Source of the DNA: Erysipelotrichaceae bacterium
Lineage (GTDB): Bacteria > Bacillota_I > Bacilli_A > Erysipelotrichales > Erysipelotrichaceae
DNA: 35,530 nucleotides
Direction of reading: 5' to 3'
Assembly: GCA_022772735.1 (NCBI GenBank)
Contig: JALEZD010000004.1
Span: 1-35,530, forward strand
Shown here: piece after piece, positions 1 through 7,815 of the stretch
Position numbering within the stretch: the first letter of the stretch is position 1
Layout: every line of letters begins with the position of its first letter
Translations under genes and position numbers: made by a program
The notes under the pieces: generated by a model
Databases searched by the model: none
What the model was told of the DNA's origin: nothing
What the model saw: the letters and a program-made list of their open reading frames with translations, nothing else

Positions 1-1
1 T

Positions 2-235
2 AAGGAATCACATGGATTAAGATACACTAGACTTAGAGGGTTAAAGAAGAATCAGAATCAGGCACTGATTATTTTTGCATGCCATAATCTGAAAAGGATG
101 GCAAAATGGAGTTGGTATTTTACACAAAAAACACCTATTTCTTTTATTTTTTACGATTATATTACTAATTTATTTGATTTAACATTTAAAAAAGTGATAC
201 TTTCATTTGAAAGTACCGCTTTGTCAACAAACTGA
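2..235 (+). mobile_element. IS1182-family transposase, C-terminal part (5' end outside window)
   Basis: An open frame enters from the left edge and runs 77 codons to TGA at 233-235. It reads KESHGLRYTRLRGLKKNQNQ near its start, followed by ALIIFACHNLKRMAKWSW. This matches the conserved end of IS1182-type DDE transposases, where a 'HGLRYTRxRGL...FACxNLK' block follows the last catalytic acid. No frame disruption is visible in this part, but the catalytic core and both element ends are not in the window or not identifiable, so activity cannot be judged. It converges on mtnN and is separated from it only by a hairpin. Family assignment is from remembered sequence pattern. Confidence 0.8.
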
Positions 236-262
236 AAAGAAGCTTATGCTTCTTTTAATTTT
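235..262 (+). terminator. Intrinsic terminator after the transposase, overlapping the mtnN 3' end
   Basis: A 9-bp perfect stem (AAAAGAAGC / GCTTCTTTT) with a TTAT loop is followed on the plus strand by a T-rich tract. The mtnN stop codon (244-246) sits in the loop, so the hairpin may also end minus-strand transcripts, although the U-tract on that side is poorer. Confidence 0.7.
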
Positions 263-930
263 TTTATAAATTTCTTACACCAAATCGCACTTCTTTTACT
301 TGCTAAAACGATATATTCTTCAAACTGCATACTATTATTTTCTTCAACAGTAATATCTGAAAGTGATCTAATGACAATAAATGGTTTATTATAATGTTTA
401 CAAACCTGCGCAACTCCTGCAGCTTCCATTTCAGCACAAAGTGCATCAGGATAATCATTTAATATTTTTTTTACTTGTTCATCAAATCTAATAAAACTAT
501 CACCTGAAGCAATTCCACCTACAAATACATTATCATTTTCACTAATTATTGATTTCATAATATCTATGTATTTTTCATCTGCTTTAAAAGCTACTTTTTC
601 AGAATCAAAACCTTTTTCCCATCCAGGAACATCTACATCATAATTAGCAACACTTTTTGAAACAATAACGTCTAAAACCTTTTCACCTGATTTTAAACCA
701 CCCGCTGTTCCAATATTGATCACACCACTAATATTATAATTCTCTAATAAAACTGTAGTAGTCATAGCTGCATTTATTTTTCCAATACCTGATTTTAATA
801 CAATACAGTTTTCACCATCCAAAATACATTCATAAAATACAACATTGCTTTTTATAACCTTTTTATAATCATCCATAAGATTTAAAAGTTCTAAAACTTC
901 TTCATCCATTGCGCCAATAAATGCAATCAT
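244..930 (-). CDS. mtnN: 5'-methylthioadenosine/S-adenosylhomocysteine nucleosidase
   Basis: Cytosolic enzyme that cleaves adenine from MTA and SAH, clearing the by-products of SAM-dependent methylation and polyamine synthesis. The 228-aa length is normal for MtnN/Pfs. Visible marks are the N-terminal GAMDEEV block with the catalytic glutamate (Glu11 here, Glu12 in E. coli numbering), SGIGKINAA (47-55), NIGTAGG (72-78), AEMEAAG (166-172) with the ribose-binding glutamate, and RSLSD (188-192) with the catalytic aspartate. It is the last gene of the yqe operon: its ATG overlaps the yqeM stop by ATGA. Placement behind a methyltransferase gene fits disposal of SAH, but that link is inference. Confidence is high because all catalytic residues are present. 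Confidence 0.96.
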   Translation of the reverse strand: MIAFIGAMDEEVLELLNLMDDYKKVIKSNVVFYECILDGENCIVLKSGIGKINAAMTTTVLLENYNISGVINIGTAGGLKSGEKVLDVIVSKSVANYDVDVPGWEKGFDSEKVAFKADEKYIDIMKSIISENDNVFVGGIASGDSFIRFDEQVKKILNDYPDALCAEMEAAGVAQVCKHYNKPFIVIRSLSDITVEENNSMQFEEYIVLASKRSAIWCKKFIKKLKEA

Positions 931-1610
931 ATTTTACCTCCTATTAAAAAATATTTTTCCCCTTTAGTTATTCCTTTTTTATCAAAATCTGTATAAACTT
1001 CTACATTAAATCCAATATTTTTCATAATAGAAATAATATCATTTATATCAAATATTGTTTGAATATGTTGCTCAAATACAGTATCATTTTCCAAATAAAA
1101 CGCAAATGTGTGATACAGCTTATTAATATCTAAACTTATTTCCCATGAATATGGAACACCTTCAACATATCCTTCTTCAATATAGCCATTTTTGAATTCA
1201 TCTATTCTATCAATACTATGTATATCAAAAATAAATTTACCGCCAAAAGTCAAACACTCATAAACAGATTTAAACATTATTTCACACTCTTCAAGTGAAG
1301 ATAAATAATTAATGCTATCACAAAAACATATTACTCCATCATAATTCCCTTCAACATGCTTCATATCCATTTTCATAACTTTTAAATTTGGATATTTTTC
1401 TTTTACAATATTTAACATATCTTCGGAAATATCTGTGGCTAATACATCATAATATTTACTTAATTTATAAGATACATCACCACTACCACAAGCTAATTCT
1501 ATAATTTTGTTACCTGTAATATTTTTTTTAACTAAGTTTACCCATTTTTCATATGATGAATTATCACTAAATAATTGGTCATAATATTTTGACAAATTTT
1601 TATAAATCAT
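927..1610 (-). CDS. yqeM: SAM-dependent methyltransferase, YqeM family
   Basis: Class I (Rossmann-fold) methyltransferase of about 227 aa. The SAM motif I is IIELACGSGDVSYKLS, followed by the acidic motif II region (ATDISEDML) and a CFCDSINYL segment. The family substrate is not known to me. A longer upstream start exists at 1631, but I chose ATG at 1610. It forms an ATGA overlap with the rsfS stop, the protein then begins MIYKNLSKYYDQLF as YqeM proteins do, and a GGGGAG sequence lies upstream. Its position directly after rsfS is the same as in Bacillus. It is translationally coupled to both neighbours. Confidence 0.88.
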   Translation of the reverse strand: MIYKNLSKYYDQLFSDNSSYEKWVNLVKKNITGNKIIELACGSGDVSYKLSKYYDVLATDISEDMLNIVKEKYPNLKVMKMDMKHVEGNYDGVICFCDSINYLSSLEECEIMFKSVYECLTFGGKFIFDIHSIDRIDEFKNGYIEEGYVEGVPYSWEISLDINKLYHTFAFYLENDTVFEQHIQTIFDINDIISIMKNIGFNVEVYTDFDKKGITKGEKYFLIGGKI

Positions 1611-1933
1611 AAAGTAGGTAAATCTCCCCAAAGTTTTTCTAGTTGATAAATGTATCTTGCTTCATTAACAAATATATGCACAACAACATCATATAAATCA
1701 ATTAATATCCAATCGCTATTTTCCTCACCCTCAATAGACCTTATTTTATATGAATTTTTTAAAACTACCTCTTTAATATATTTCACAAGAGCTACTGCAT
1801 GTTTATTATTAGAAACACTGCATATAACCGAATAATCACTAAAAGGATTTATATTTCTAAAGTCTATAATTTTTATGTCTTCAGCTAATCTTTTATCTAA
1901 TTCATTGGTTACTATTTCCAATAACTTACTCAT
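1607..1933 (-). CDS. rsfS: Ribosome silencing factor RsfS
   Basis: A 108-aa protein of the RsfS/YbeB/Iojap family. It binds ribosomal protein uL14 on the 50S subunit and blocks joining with 30S, dampening translation in poor conditions. The hallmark C-terminal block is present: DWILIDLYDVVVHIFVNEAR followed by YIYQLEKLWGDLP. It lies between the YqeK-fusion gene (8-bp overlap) and yqeM (ATGA overlap), matching the conserved nadD-yqeK-rsfS-yqeM order of Firmicutes. Nothing unusual in length or motifs. Confidence 0.96.
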   Translation of the reverse strand: MSKLLEIVTNELDKRLAEDIKIIDFRNINPFSDYSVICSVSNNKHAVALVKYIKEVVLKNSYKIRSIEGEENSDWILIDLYDVVVHIFVNEARYIYQLEKLWGDLPTL

Positions 1934-2705
1934 TTATTTCCTTCTTTCTCAAAAATTCAGTTTGTTCATTTTTTACAAAATTGAAACCTTCATCCAAATT
2001 ATTCATACAAAGCTTGATAGTTTCTTTCACATCATAACCTCTAAGAGGATCTAACTTATCCGCAACATACAATATTTTAGAAAGTGGTTTATCATCATTA
2101 CAAATAGTATGGTTAAATACTGCATCTAAAATATCTTCATCATCTATTAATAAACACTCTTTTAAAAAAATAGTTGCTGTATATGAATGATGTACAGGAT
2201 ATGGTTTACAAATCAAATCTTGAAAATAACTATTCATTATTTCATATGATTTTTCTTTATCTATTTCTTTATAAATATCATGTAAAATCCCTGCAATATA
2301 TGCTTTATTTTCATCAATACCATGTTTTTTCGCAAGCTTTACACATAAATTACTTACTGAAACACTATGCTTATATCTATAATCACTCAAAAATCTTTTC
2401 GCAATTTTACTATAATACAATCTATTTTTATAAATATAATCTACAACTTGTCTTTCTAATAAATTAAAATTACCATTCATAACCAAATCAATATCAGAAT
2501 CAACTTCAAAAATTTCAAAATTATTTTCCAATATTTCTGTTTCAACAATAATTCTTTTATCATCAATAACTAAATTTAAAATATTTTTATTTGATTTATT
2601 ATTAATTAAATATATTTTATCAAAAACACTTAAATATGTTTTTAAATTTTCATACTCAAATTTTGTTATTGGATCAAATTTGTTTTTACATACACCTATT
2701 CTCAT
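1926..2705 (-). CDS. yqeK: Degenerate NadD-like domain fused to YqeK HD-domain hydrolase
   Basis: The 259-aa protein is longer than a stand-alone YqeK (about 190 aa). The C-terminal part (about 105-259) is a complete HD domain: H113, HD at 142-143, HH at 172-173, H199 and ADKLDPLRG at 215-223. This is the YqeK pattern, a family reported to hydrolyse diadenosine tetraphosphate. The first ~98 residues look like a collapsed NadD (nicotinate mononucleotide adenylyltransferase). MRIGV...KFDPI at the start echoes the NadD MKIGIFGGTFDPI start, and VVDYIYKNRLYY (87-98) echoes the NadD C-terminus. The GGT and HxGH nucleotide-binding motifs are lost and about 100 residues are missing, so this half should not be an active adenylyltransferase. 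Its ATG overlaps the yhbY stop (ATGA). Confidence 0.85.
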   Translation of the reverse strand: MRIGVCKNKFDPITKFEYENLKTYLSVFDKIYLINNKSNKNILNLVIDDKRIIVETEILENNFEIFEVDSDIDLVMNGNFNLLERQVVDYIYKNRLYYSKIAKRFLSDYRYKHSVSVSNLCVKLAKKHGIDENKAYIAGILHDIYKEIDKEKSYEIMNSYFQDLICKPYPVHHSYTATIFLKECLLIDDEDILDAVFNHTICNDDKPLSKILYVADKLDPLRGYDVKETIKLCMNNLDEGFNFVKNEQTEFLRKKEINE

Positions 2706-2992
2706 TTTGGTAAAACTATTTTAGGATTTTTAGATTTCTTATAAAGCAAAATTACTCTCCCAATTTGTTGCACAACTTCACTTTTAGTATGCATTGCCAA
2801 ATCAAATGCAAGAGTGTCGATATCATCATCAAATGTTTTCAAAACACTTACTTTAACTAACTCTCTAGCATTTAATGCATTTATTGTTGAATCAATCAAG
2901 TTATAACTTAATCCATCTTTACCAACAATAACAACAGCCTTTTCTAAATTTCCTAATCCCCTTAAAAATCTTTTTTGTTTTCCATTCAACAT
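2702..2992 (-). CDS. yhbY: RNA-binding protein YhbY (CRM domain)
   Basis: A 96-aa single CRM-domain protein. YhbY associates with pre-50S particles and is thought to act in ribosome assembly. The sequence begins MLNGKQKRFLRGLGN and carries the GKDGLS loop near residue 24, then VVQQIGRVILLYK, all typical. It starts immediately after the yqeH stop and overlaps the next gene by ATGA, so it is part of the same coupled operon. The aroE gene that sits between yqeH and yhbY in Bacillus is absent here. Confidence 0.95.
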   Translation of the reverse strand: MLNGKQKRFLRGLGNLEKAVVIVGKDGLSYNLIDSTINALNARELVKVSVLKTFDDDIDTLAFDLAMHTKSEVVQQIGRVILLYKKSKNPKIVLPK

Positions 2993-4039
2993 TTATAACA
3001 TCGCCTTTCTTATACTTACTCTTACATTTTCTGGATAATATACACTAATATCTGTTACATCTCCATTTATACTTACAAATCCTAATCCATCAACAACAAC
3101 ATCAATTTTTTCATAATATTTATTTGTAGTATAACAATTCATATTCCCATCTATGTGTGGAATTAAGGTTTTACCCTTATTATTTTTCCATAAATTATCT
3201 GCATTTTCTAATTTACCTCTATGGATTTTTATCTCATCACTTACATAAAATACAACATTTGCTTTATCATTGCATTTAACATCAAGCCTTATCAAACCAC
3301 CAATCGCAAAACTTTGATTAGAATTTATTTGATAAATAAGTGGTTTTATTAATCTCTTAGGTATTATTTTATTTAAATCTTTTTCTCTTACTTCCATAAG
3401 CATACTATTTTCAACTTCTATTCCAGGTGTATCAACAAAATTAATACCATCTATTTTAAAACTGTTAAATTCTAAGGTTGTTCCAGGATAAATACTTCTT
3501 GTTAATACATCTTCATCATTCAACATATTTAAAAATGTACTTTTTCCTGCATTCGCTTTTCCAATTACAACTATTTCATTATTAATTGAATATTCTTTTA
3601 AAATGTTTAATATTTCATGCTTTTTATCTTTATCATTTTTACTTGTAATAAGTACTCCTTTTACATTTATTCCAAGCTCTTTTAATCTATCTTTAACAAA
3701 TAAAATAATTTTATTATTAGAAATATCTTTAGGGAATAAATCTCTTTTTGTAACAACCATTAAAATATCTCTATTGAATATATGTCTGTTTATTCCCTTA
3801 ATCATGCTTCCTTCAAAATCAAATAAATCGCATACCCAAACAATTAAACCCTTAGCTTTATTAATCTTTTCAATAATCAAATCAGAATCTATTCCTTTTT
3901 TCATAGATATAGTTAAATCATCATAATGTTTTATTCTAAAACATCTTTGACAATAATCCACATCCATTTTAGGAGAATAACCAATCATATTTTTATCAAT
4001 AAACTGAAGTGTTACTCCACACCCTTTACAATTTTTCAT
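2993..4039 (-). CDS. yqeH: Ribosome biogenesis GTPase YqeH (circularly permuted)
   Basis: GTPase needed for 30S assembly. The N-terminal zinc finger (CKGCG ... CQRC) is present. The GTPase motifs occur in permuted order: G4 (TKRDLF) comes before G1 (GKANAGKST) and G3 (DTPG), the mark of the YqeH/YlqF class. The C-terminal part is the usual YqeH RNA-binding region. A GTG start at 4048 is possible, but ATG at 4039 has an AAGGGTGAT sequence a few bases upstream and gives the usual MKNCKGCG start, so I chose it (348 aa). It overlaps yqeG by 14 bp. Confidence 0.94.
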   Translation of the reverse strand: MKNCKGCGVTLQFIDKNMIGYSPKMDVDYCQRCFRIKHYDDLTISMKKGIDSDLIIEKINKAKGLIVWVCDLFDFEGSMIKGINRHIFNRDILMVVTKRDLFPKDISNNKIILFVKDRLKELGINVKGVLITSKNDKDKKHEILNILKEYSINNEIVVIGKANAGKSTFLNMLNDEDVLTRSIYPGTTLEFNSFKIDGINFVDTPGIEVENSMLMEVREKDLNKIIPKRLIKPLIYQINSNQSFAIGGLIRLDVKCNDKANVVFYVSDEIKIHRGKLENADNLWKNNKGKTLIPHIDGNMNCYTTNKYYEKIDVVVDGLGFVSINGDVTDISVYYPENVRVSIRKAML

Positions 4040-4547
4040 AATAATCACCCTTTTTTAAACCTATAAATTTATATACAAATTTTTCTGCTATTCTAATAAC
4101 ACTACCATAAATATTATCTTTTTTACTAATTGGATTAACTAATATGGTAACTATGTTCAGCCGATTCCCTCCTAGAATATCAGTTAATATTTGATCTCCC
4201 ATTATACATATTTCACCGGCTATAACATTATATTTTTTCATAACTTTTTTAAAGCTAATATTTAATGGTTTCAAACTAAAAGAAATATATTCACAATTTA
4301 ATTTATTTGATAAATAACTTACTCTAGATTTTTTGTTGTTACTGACAATAATAGGAATTATTTTTGCACTTTTAACTTGTTTAATAAAACGTATTGCTTT
4401 TTCATCAACAACATTACTATCTGCTGGAACAAGTGTATTATCAACATCTAAAATAATAACTTTGATGCCAATGGTCTTTAAAAAATTCAAATCTAAATCA
4501 GAAAAATCTTTTATATATATATCTGGTTTAAAAATATCTTTAATCAT
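4026..4547 (-). CDS. yqeG: HAD-superfamily (IIIA) phosphatase YqeG
   Basis: First gene of the yqe operon, about 173 aa. HAD motif I is DVDNTLV, motif II is the SNN in PIIVSNN, the motif III lysine is in KPLN, and motif IV is GDQILTDILGGNR. The family acts as a phosphatase of unsettled physiological substrate, always next to yqeH. ATG at 4559 is also open, but GGAGGA lies about five bases before ATG 4547, and the protein then begins MIKDIFKPDIYIKDF as in other YqeG proteins. I therefore chose 4547. A divergent promoter region separates it from the HAD gene at 4620. Confidence 0.92.
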   Translation of the reverse strand: MIKDIFKPDIYIKDFSDLDLNFLKTIGIKVIILDVDNTLVPADSNVVDEKAIRFIKQVKSAKIIPIIVSNNKKSRVSYLSNKLNCEYISFSLKPLNISFKKVMKKYNVIAGEICIMGDQILTDILGGNRLNIVTILVNPISKKDNIYGSVIRIAEKFVYKFIGLKKGDYYEKL

Positions 4548-4566
4548 TTGTTCCTCCATTAGTTTA

Positions 4567-4572
4567 ATTATA
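4567..4572 (-). promoter_or_regulatory. Putative -10 box for the yqeG operon
   Basis: TATAAT on the minus strand lies 20 nt before the yqeG ATG at 4547. The only TTG-like -35 (TTGTAA) is 20 nt upstream, which is longer than ideal. Assignment rests mainly on the perfect -10 and its position. Confidence 0.5.
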
Positions 4573-4590
4573 CATTAATTAGAGTGTTGA

Positions 4591-4616
4591 TGTTACAATA
4601 AAAAAAGGAGAAATTA
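4591..4616 (+). promoter_or_regulatory. Putative extended -10 and RBS of the HAD phosphatase gene
   Basis: TGTTACAAT (4591-4599) fits an extended -10 (TGnTAnAAT) and is followed by AAAGGAG (4604-4610), 9 nt before ATG 4620. No good -35 is seen. Confidence 0.45.
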
Positions 4617-4619
4617 AAA

Positions 4620-5261
4620 ATGATAGAATGTGTTATTTTTGACTTAGATGGATTAATGGTAAATACTGAAGTTATCGCAAGAACAGTTTATAAAGAAGAA
4701 GCATTAAAACTAGGATACAAATTGGATGATGATTTTTTTAAAGGCATAACAGGTTCAACACTTCAGGAAAGTAAAAAATATTTTGACAAATATGATGGTT
4801 TAATTAACCACGTACAAAAAATAATGATAAAACGAAGAGAAGCAATTTTTAAAGCTTCAAATAAAAAAGGATTTTTAAATAAAAAAGGGCTGATAGAATT
4901 ATTAGATTATCTTTTTTTTAAAAATATCAAAGTATGTATTGCGACTAGTAGTGATTATGAGTATGCTAAAAAACTTTTAAACTCAATAGGAAAAGATTAC
5001 AAATTTGATGCAATATGTACTGGAGATATGGTTAAAAACCATAAACCAAATCCTGATATTTTTTTATTAGCTAAAGATAAAGTAAATATTCCAAGTGAAA
5101 ATTGTTTGGTATTAGAAGATAGTAAAAATGGAATAATTGCTGCAAAAAACGCAAAAATGAATGTTGGGTTTATATACGATACAATTGAAGAAGATGAAAT
5201 AATGAAAAATTTATATGATTTTAAATTCAATTCATTAGATGAAGTAATTAAAATACTTTAA
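4620..5261 (+). CDS. HAD family hydrolase, beta-phosphoglucomutase-like
   Basis: A 213-aa HAD subfamily IA protein. Motif I is FDLDGLMVNTE with the nucleophile Asp8 and acid Asp10. Motif II is the serine in ATSSDYE, the motif III lysine is in KNHKPNPDIF, and motif IV is LEDSKNGIIAA. An inserted helical cap follows motif I. These proteins dephosphorylate sugar phosphates or nucleotides, or isomerise beta-glucose-1-phosphate. The substrate cannot be read from sequence, and there is no maltose/trehalose phosphorylase neighbour to support a mutase role. A clear AAAGGAG site precedes the ATG. It is monocistronic: divergent from the yqe operon and closed by a hairpin shared with parC. Confidence 0.88.
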   Translation: MIECVIFDLDGLMVNTEVIARTVYKEEALKLGYKLDDDFFKGITGSTLQESKKYFDKYDGLINHVQKIMIKRREAIFKASNKKGFLNKKGLIELLDYLFFKNIKVCIATSSDYEYAKKLLNSIGKDYKFDAICTGDMVKNHKPNPDIFLLAKDKVNIPSENCLVLEDSKNGIIAAKNAKMNVGFIYDTIEEDEIMKNLYDFKFNSLDEVIKIL

Positions 5262-5285
5262 TAAGTATTACATATACAAAAAATA

Positions 5286-5317
5286 GGTTCACTTTATTTT
5301 AAGTGAACCCATTTTTT
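5286..5317. terminator. Bidirectional terminator between the HAD gene and parC
   Basis: A 9-bp perfect stem (GGTTCACTT / AAGTGAACC) with a six-base loop. T-runs follow on both strands (ATTTTTTATT on plus; TATTTTTTG on minus). It ends both convergent genes; the parC stop (5316-5318) lies at its edge. Confidence 0.85.
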
Positions 5318-7814
5318 ATTCATTGAAAAAGTTCATTTGTTCAAAATCGTTATGTACAATCTCTTCTTCAAAAATCTCATTAGGAATATCAATTATTTTA
5401 CATTCTTCTATTCCTTTTAAATAATAGAAATTACCTTCAAAATTTATTGGCATTGAAAATGTTGCATCTTTTGCCATTAAAGGAATATCTTTAGCACTTA
5501 TTGTCTTTATTCCATTATCAATAAAAACAAGTTGATCATATGCAGTTATATTTAAACAATAATTTATATCCCAAGATTTTGATTTTAATGTTTTCGCAAT
5601 TAGATCACCTTTTACAGCTCTTGAAGTTACATTTATATCTTCATTTCTAACTCGTTTCATATTACCCATACCACTTAATACAAATAAATTTTCACTAGAG
5701 TTTCTAATACTTGTGCCTGTAGCTAAAAAATCATTTTTATTTAGGTTAATTGCTTTAACACCTTGTGATTTTGTATTTGTAGATGGAATTAGATTGATAC
5801 TATATCTTAATACTTGACCATTTTTACTTATTAAGATAACTTCATCATTTTCATAAACTAAAAATGCTTTAACAAGTTCATCATTATCTTTTAACTTCAT
5901 TGCTTGATAAACCTTATTGTTTCTTGAAACAGTCCATTGATTTACAGGTGTCTTTTTAATCATGCCATCTTTACTTATGGTTATAATATACGCATGTGTT
6001 TCAAAATTTTTAACAAGTATGGTATTAATAACTTTTTCATCACTTGTAATTTTGACATTGTTATTTATATGACTACCAACATCTTTCCATTTTGCTTCTT
6101 CAATTTCATATATTGGTAAATAACCATAATTACCCTTATTTGTAAACAAAAGAAGTGTGTCAAGAGTATCAGCTTCAATATAGCCTACAAGTTCATCCCC
6201 TTCTTTTAAACCACATAAACCTTCACTTGCTTGGTATGATCGTAAAGATACTCTTTTAATATAACCATCTCTACTTACACTAACCATAACTCTTTCATTG
6301 GAAATCATACTTAATTTATCAATTACTATTTCCTCATACTCATCTTCAATAATTGATTTTCTATCATCTCCATACTCTTTTGAAACTTCTTTTAATTCTT
6401 TAATAATTGTACTTTTTAAAACATATTCATTTTCAATAATAGTTTTTATTTCTTCTATTTGATTTACAAGTTGCGCAAATTCTTCTCTTAAAGCATACAC
6501 ATCAGTATTACTTAATCTATACAATCTTAAATTAACTATTGCCTCTGCTTGTTCTTCAGAGAAATTAAATGCAGAAATTAAACCTTTTTTTGAATCTTCT
6601 TTATCTTTTGAACTTCTAATGATAGAAATAATCTCATCAAGAATAGAAACTGCTTTCATTAGTCCTTCGATTATATGACATCGTCTTTCCATCTTTTCAA
6701 GTAAGTATTTACTTCTTCTTAAAACTATTTCTTTCCTATGATTAATAAATGCATCTAAAAGTTCCAACAAACCTAATTGTTTTGGTCTTTTATCTACAAT
6801 AGCTACCATATTGTAGTTATAATACACTTGCAAGTCTGTATTTTTATATAAATAATTTAAAATTAAATTTGAATCCGCATCTTTTTTAATATCAACAACA
6901 ATTTTTAAACCGTTTCTGTCACTTTCATCACGAATATCCAATATGCCATCAATATCTTTATTTAATCTTATATCATCCATCTTTTTTACAAGATTTGATT
7001 TTATAACTTCATAAGGAATTTCACTGATAACAATTTGTTGAATAGATTTTGTTTGAATAATATCTACCTTACTACGTACAACTACTCTTCCTTTTCCTGT
7101 TTTAAATGCTTCAACAATTCCTTCTTTACCTTGAACGATACCTCCAGTTGGAAAATCAGGACCTTTTATTATTCCCATTATATCTTCAAGATTGCAATTA
7201 CTATTAGAAATTCTATATATTGTTCCTTCAATTATTTCTTTTAAATTATGAGGAGGAATATTAGTTGCATATCCAGCAGCAATACCTGTTGAACCATTTG
7301 ATAAAAGTACAGGAAATTTTGCTGGAAGTACAGTAGGTTCTAATTCGGTATCATCAAAGTTTGGTGTAAATTCAACAGTTTCATTATCAATATCTTGAAG
7401 TAAAACACTAGAAATTTTTGACATTCTAGCTTCTGTATAACGCATCGCAGCTGCTGGATCATCATCAATAGAACCATTATTACCATGCATATCTATAAGT
7501 GGATGTCTTAATTTCCAATCTTGTGATAAACGAACCATTGCATCATATACTGATGTATCTCCATGCGGGTGGTAATTACCAATTACTATACCTACTGTTT
7601 TTGCAGATTTTCTATAGGCTTTTTCAAACACATTTCCTTCATGATACATCGCATAAAGTATTCTTCTTTGAACTGGCTTTAAACCATCTCTTGCGTCAGG
7701 TAATGCTCTTTCTTGAATAATATATTTTGAATATCTTCCAAATCTATCTCCCATTATTTCTTCTAATGGACTAATTTGAATTACACTATCTTTTATTTCA
7801 TCTTTTTTTGCCAT
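5316..7814 (-). CDS. parC: DNA topoisomerase IV subunit A
   Basis: The 832-aa breakage-reunion subunit; with ParE it decatenates daughter chromosomes. The N-terminal domain carries RALPDARDGLKPVQRRIL (37-54), the quinolone-region HPHGDTSVYDAMV (82-94) and AAAMRYTEAR (121-130) with the active-site Tyr126. After a long coiled-coil stretch (about 350-500) the C-terminal beta-pinwheel begins, but no GyrA-box is apparent, which fits ParC rather than GyrA. Pairing with parE, one base upstream, supports this. The residue equivalent to GyrA Ser83 is Thr87. This may be natural variation and is not evidence of resistance. It starts with ATG in a MAKKDE context. Confidence 0.95.
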   Translation of the reverse strand: MAKKDEIKDSVIQISPLEEIMGDRFGRYSKYIIQERALPDARDGLKPVQRRILYAMYHEGNVFEKAYRKSAKTVGIVIGNYHPHGDTSVYDAMVRLSQDWKLRHPLIDMHGNNGSIDDDPAAAMRYTEARMSKISSVLLQDIDNETVEFTPNFDDTELEPTVLPAKFPVLLSNGSTGIAAGYATNIPPHNLKEIIEGTIYRISNSNCNLEDIMGIIKGPDFPTGGIVQGKEGIVEAFKTGKGRVVVRSKVDIIQTKSIQQIVISEIPYEVIKSNLVKKMDDIRLNKDIDGILDIRDESDRNGLKIVVDIKKDADSNLILNYLYKNTDLQVYYNYNMVAIVDKRPKQLGLLELLDAFINHRKEIVLRRSKYLLEKMERRCHIIEGLMKAVSILDEIISIIRSSKDKEDSKKGLISAFNFSEEQAEAIVNLRLYRLSNTDVYALREEFAQLVNQIEEIKTIIENEYVLKSTIIKELKEVSKEYGDDRKSIIEDEYEEIVIDKLSMISNERVMVSVSRDGYIKRVSLRSYQASEGLCGLKEGDELVGYIEADTLDTLLLFTNKGNYGYLPIYEIEEAKWKDVGSHINNNVKITSDEKVINTILVKNFETHAYIITISKDGMIKKTPVNQWTVSRNNKVYQAMKLKDNDELVKAFLVYENDEVILISKNGQVLRYSINLIPSTNTKSQGVKAINLNKNDFLATGTSIRNSSENLFVLSGMGNMKRVRNEDINVTSRAVKGDLIAKTLKSKSWDINYCLNITAYDQLVFIDNGIKTISAKDIPLMAKDATFSMPINFEGNFYYLKGIEECKIIDIPNEIFEEEIVHNDFEQMNFFNE

Positions 7815-7815
7815 A

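Noticed and set aside
5286-5309. Similar arms (GTTCACTT / AAGTGAAC) at 5286 and 22672 as a dispersed repeat family
   Set aside because: Both are simple terminator stems of different length with T-tracts; two similar copies are not enough to call a repeat family.
5560-7560. Thr87 in ParC (GyrA Ser83 position) as a quinolone-resistance mutation
   Set aside because: Thr can be natural at this site, and there is no wild-type reference for this species; not reported as resistance.
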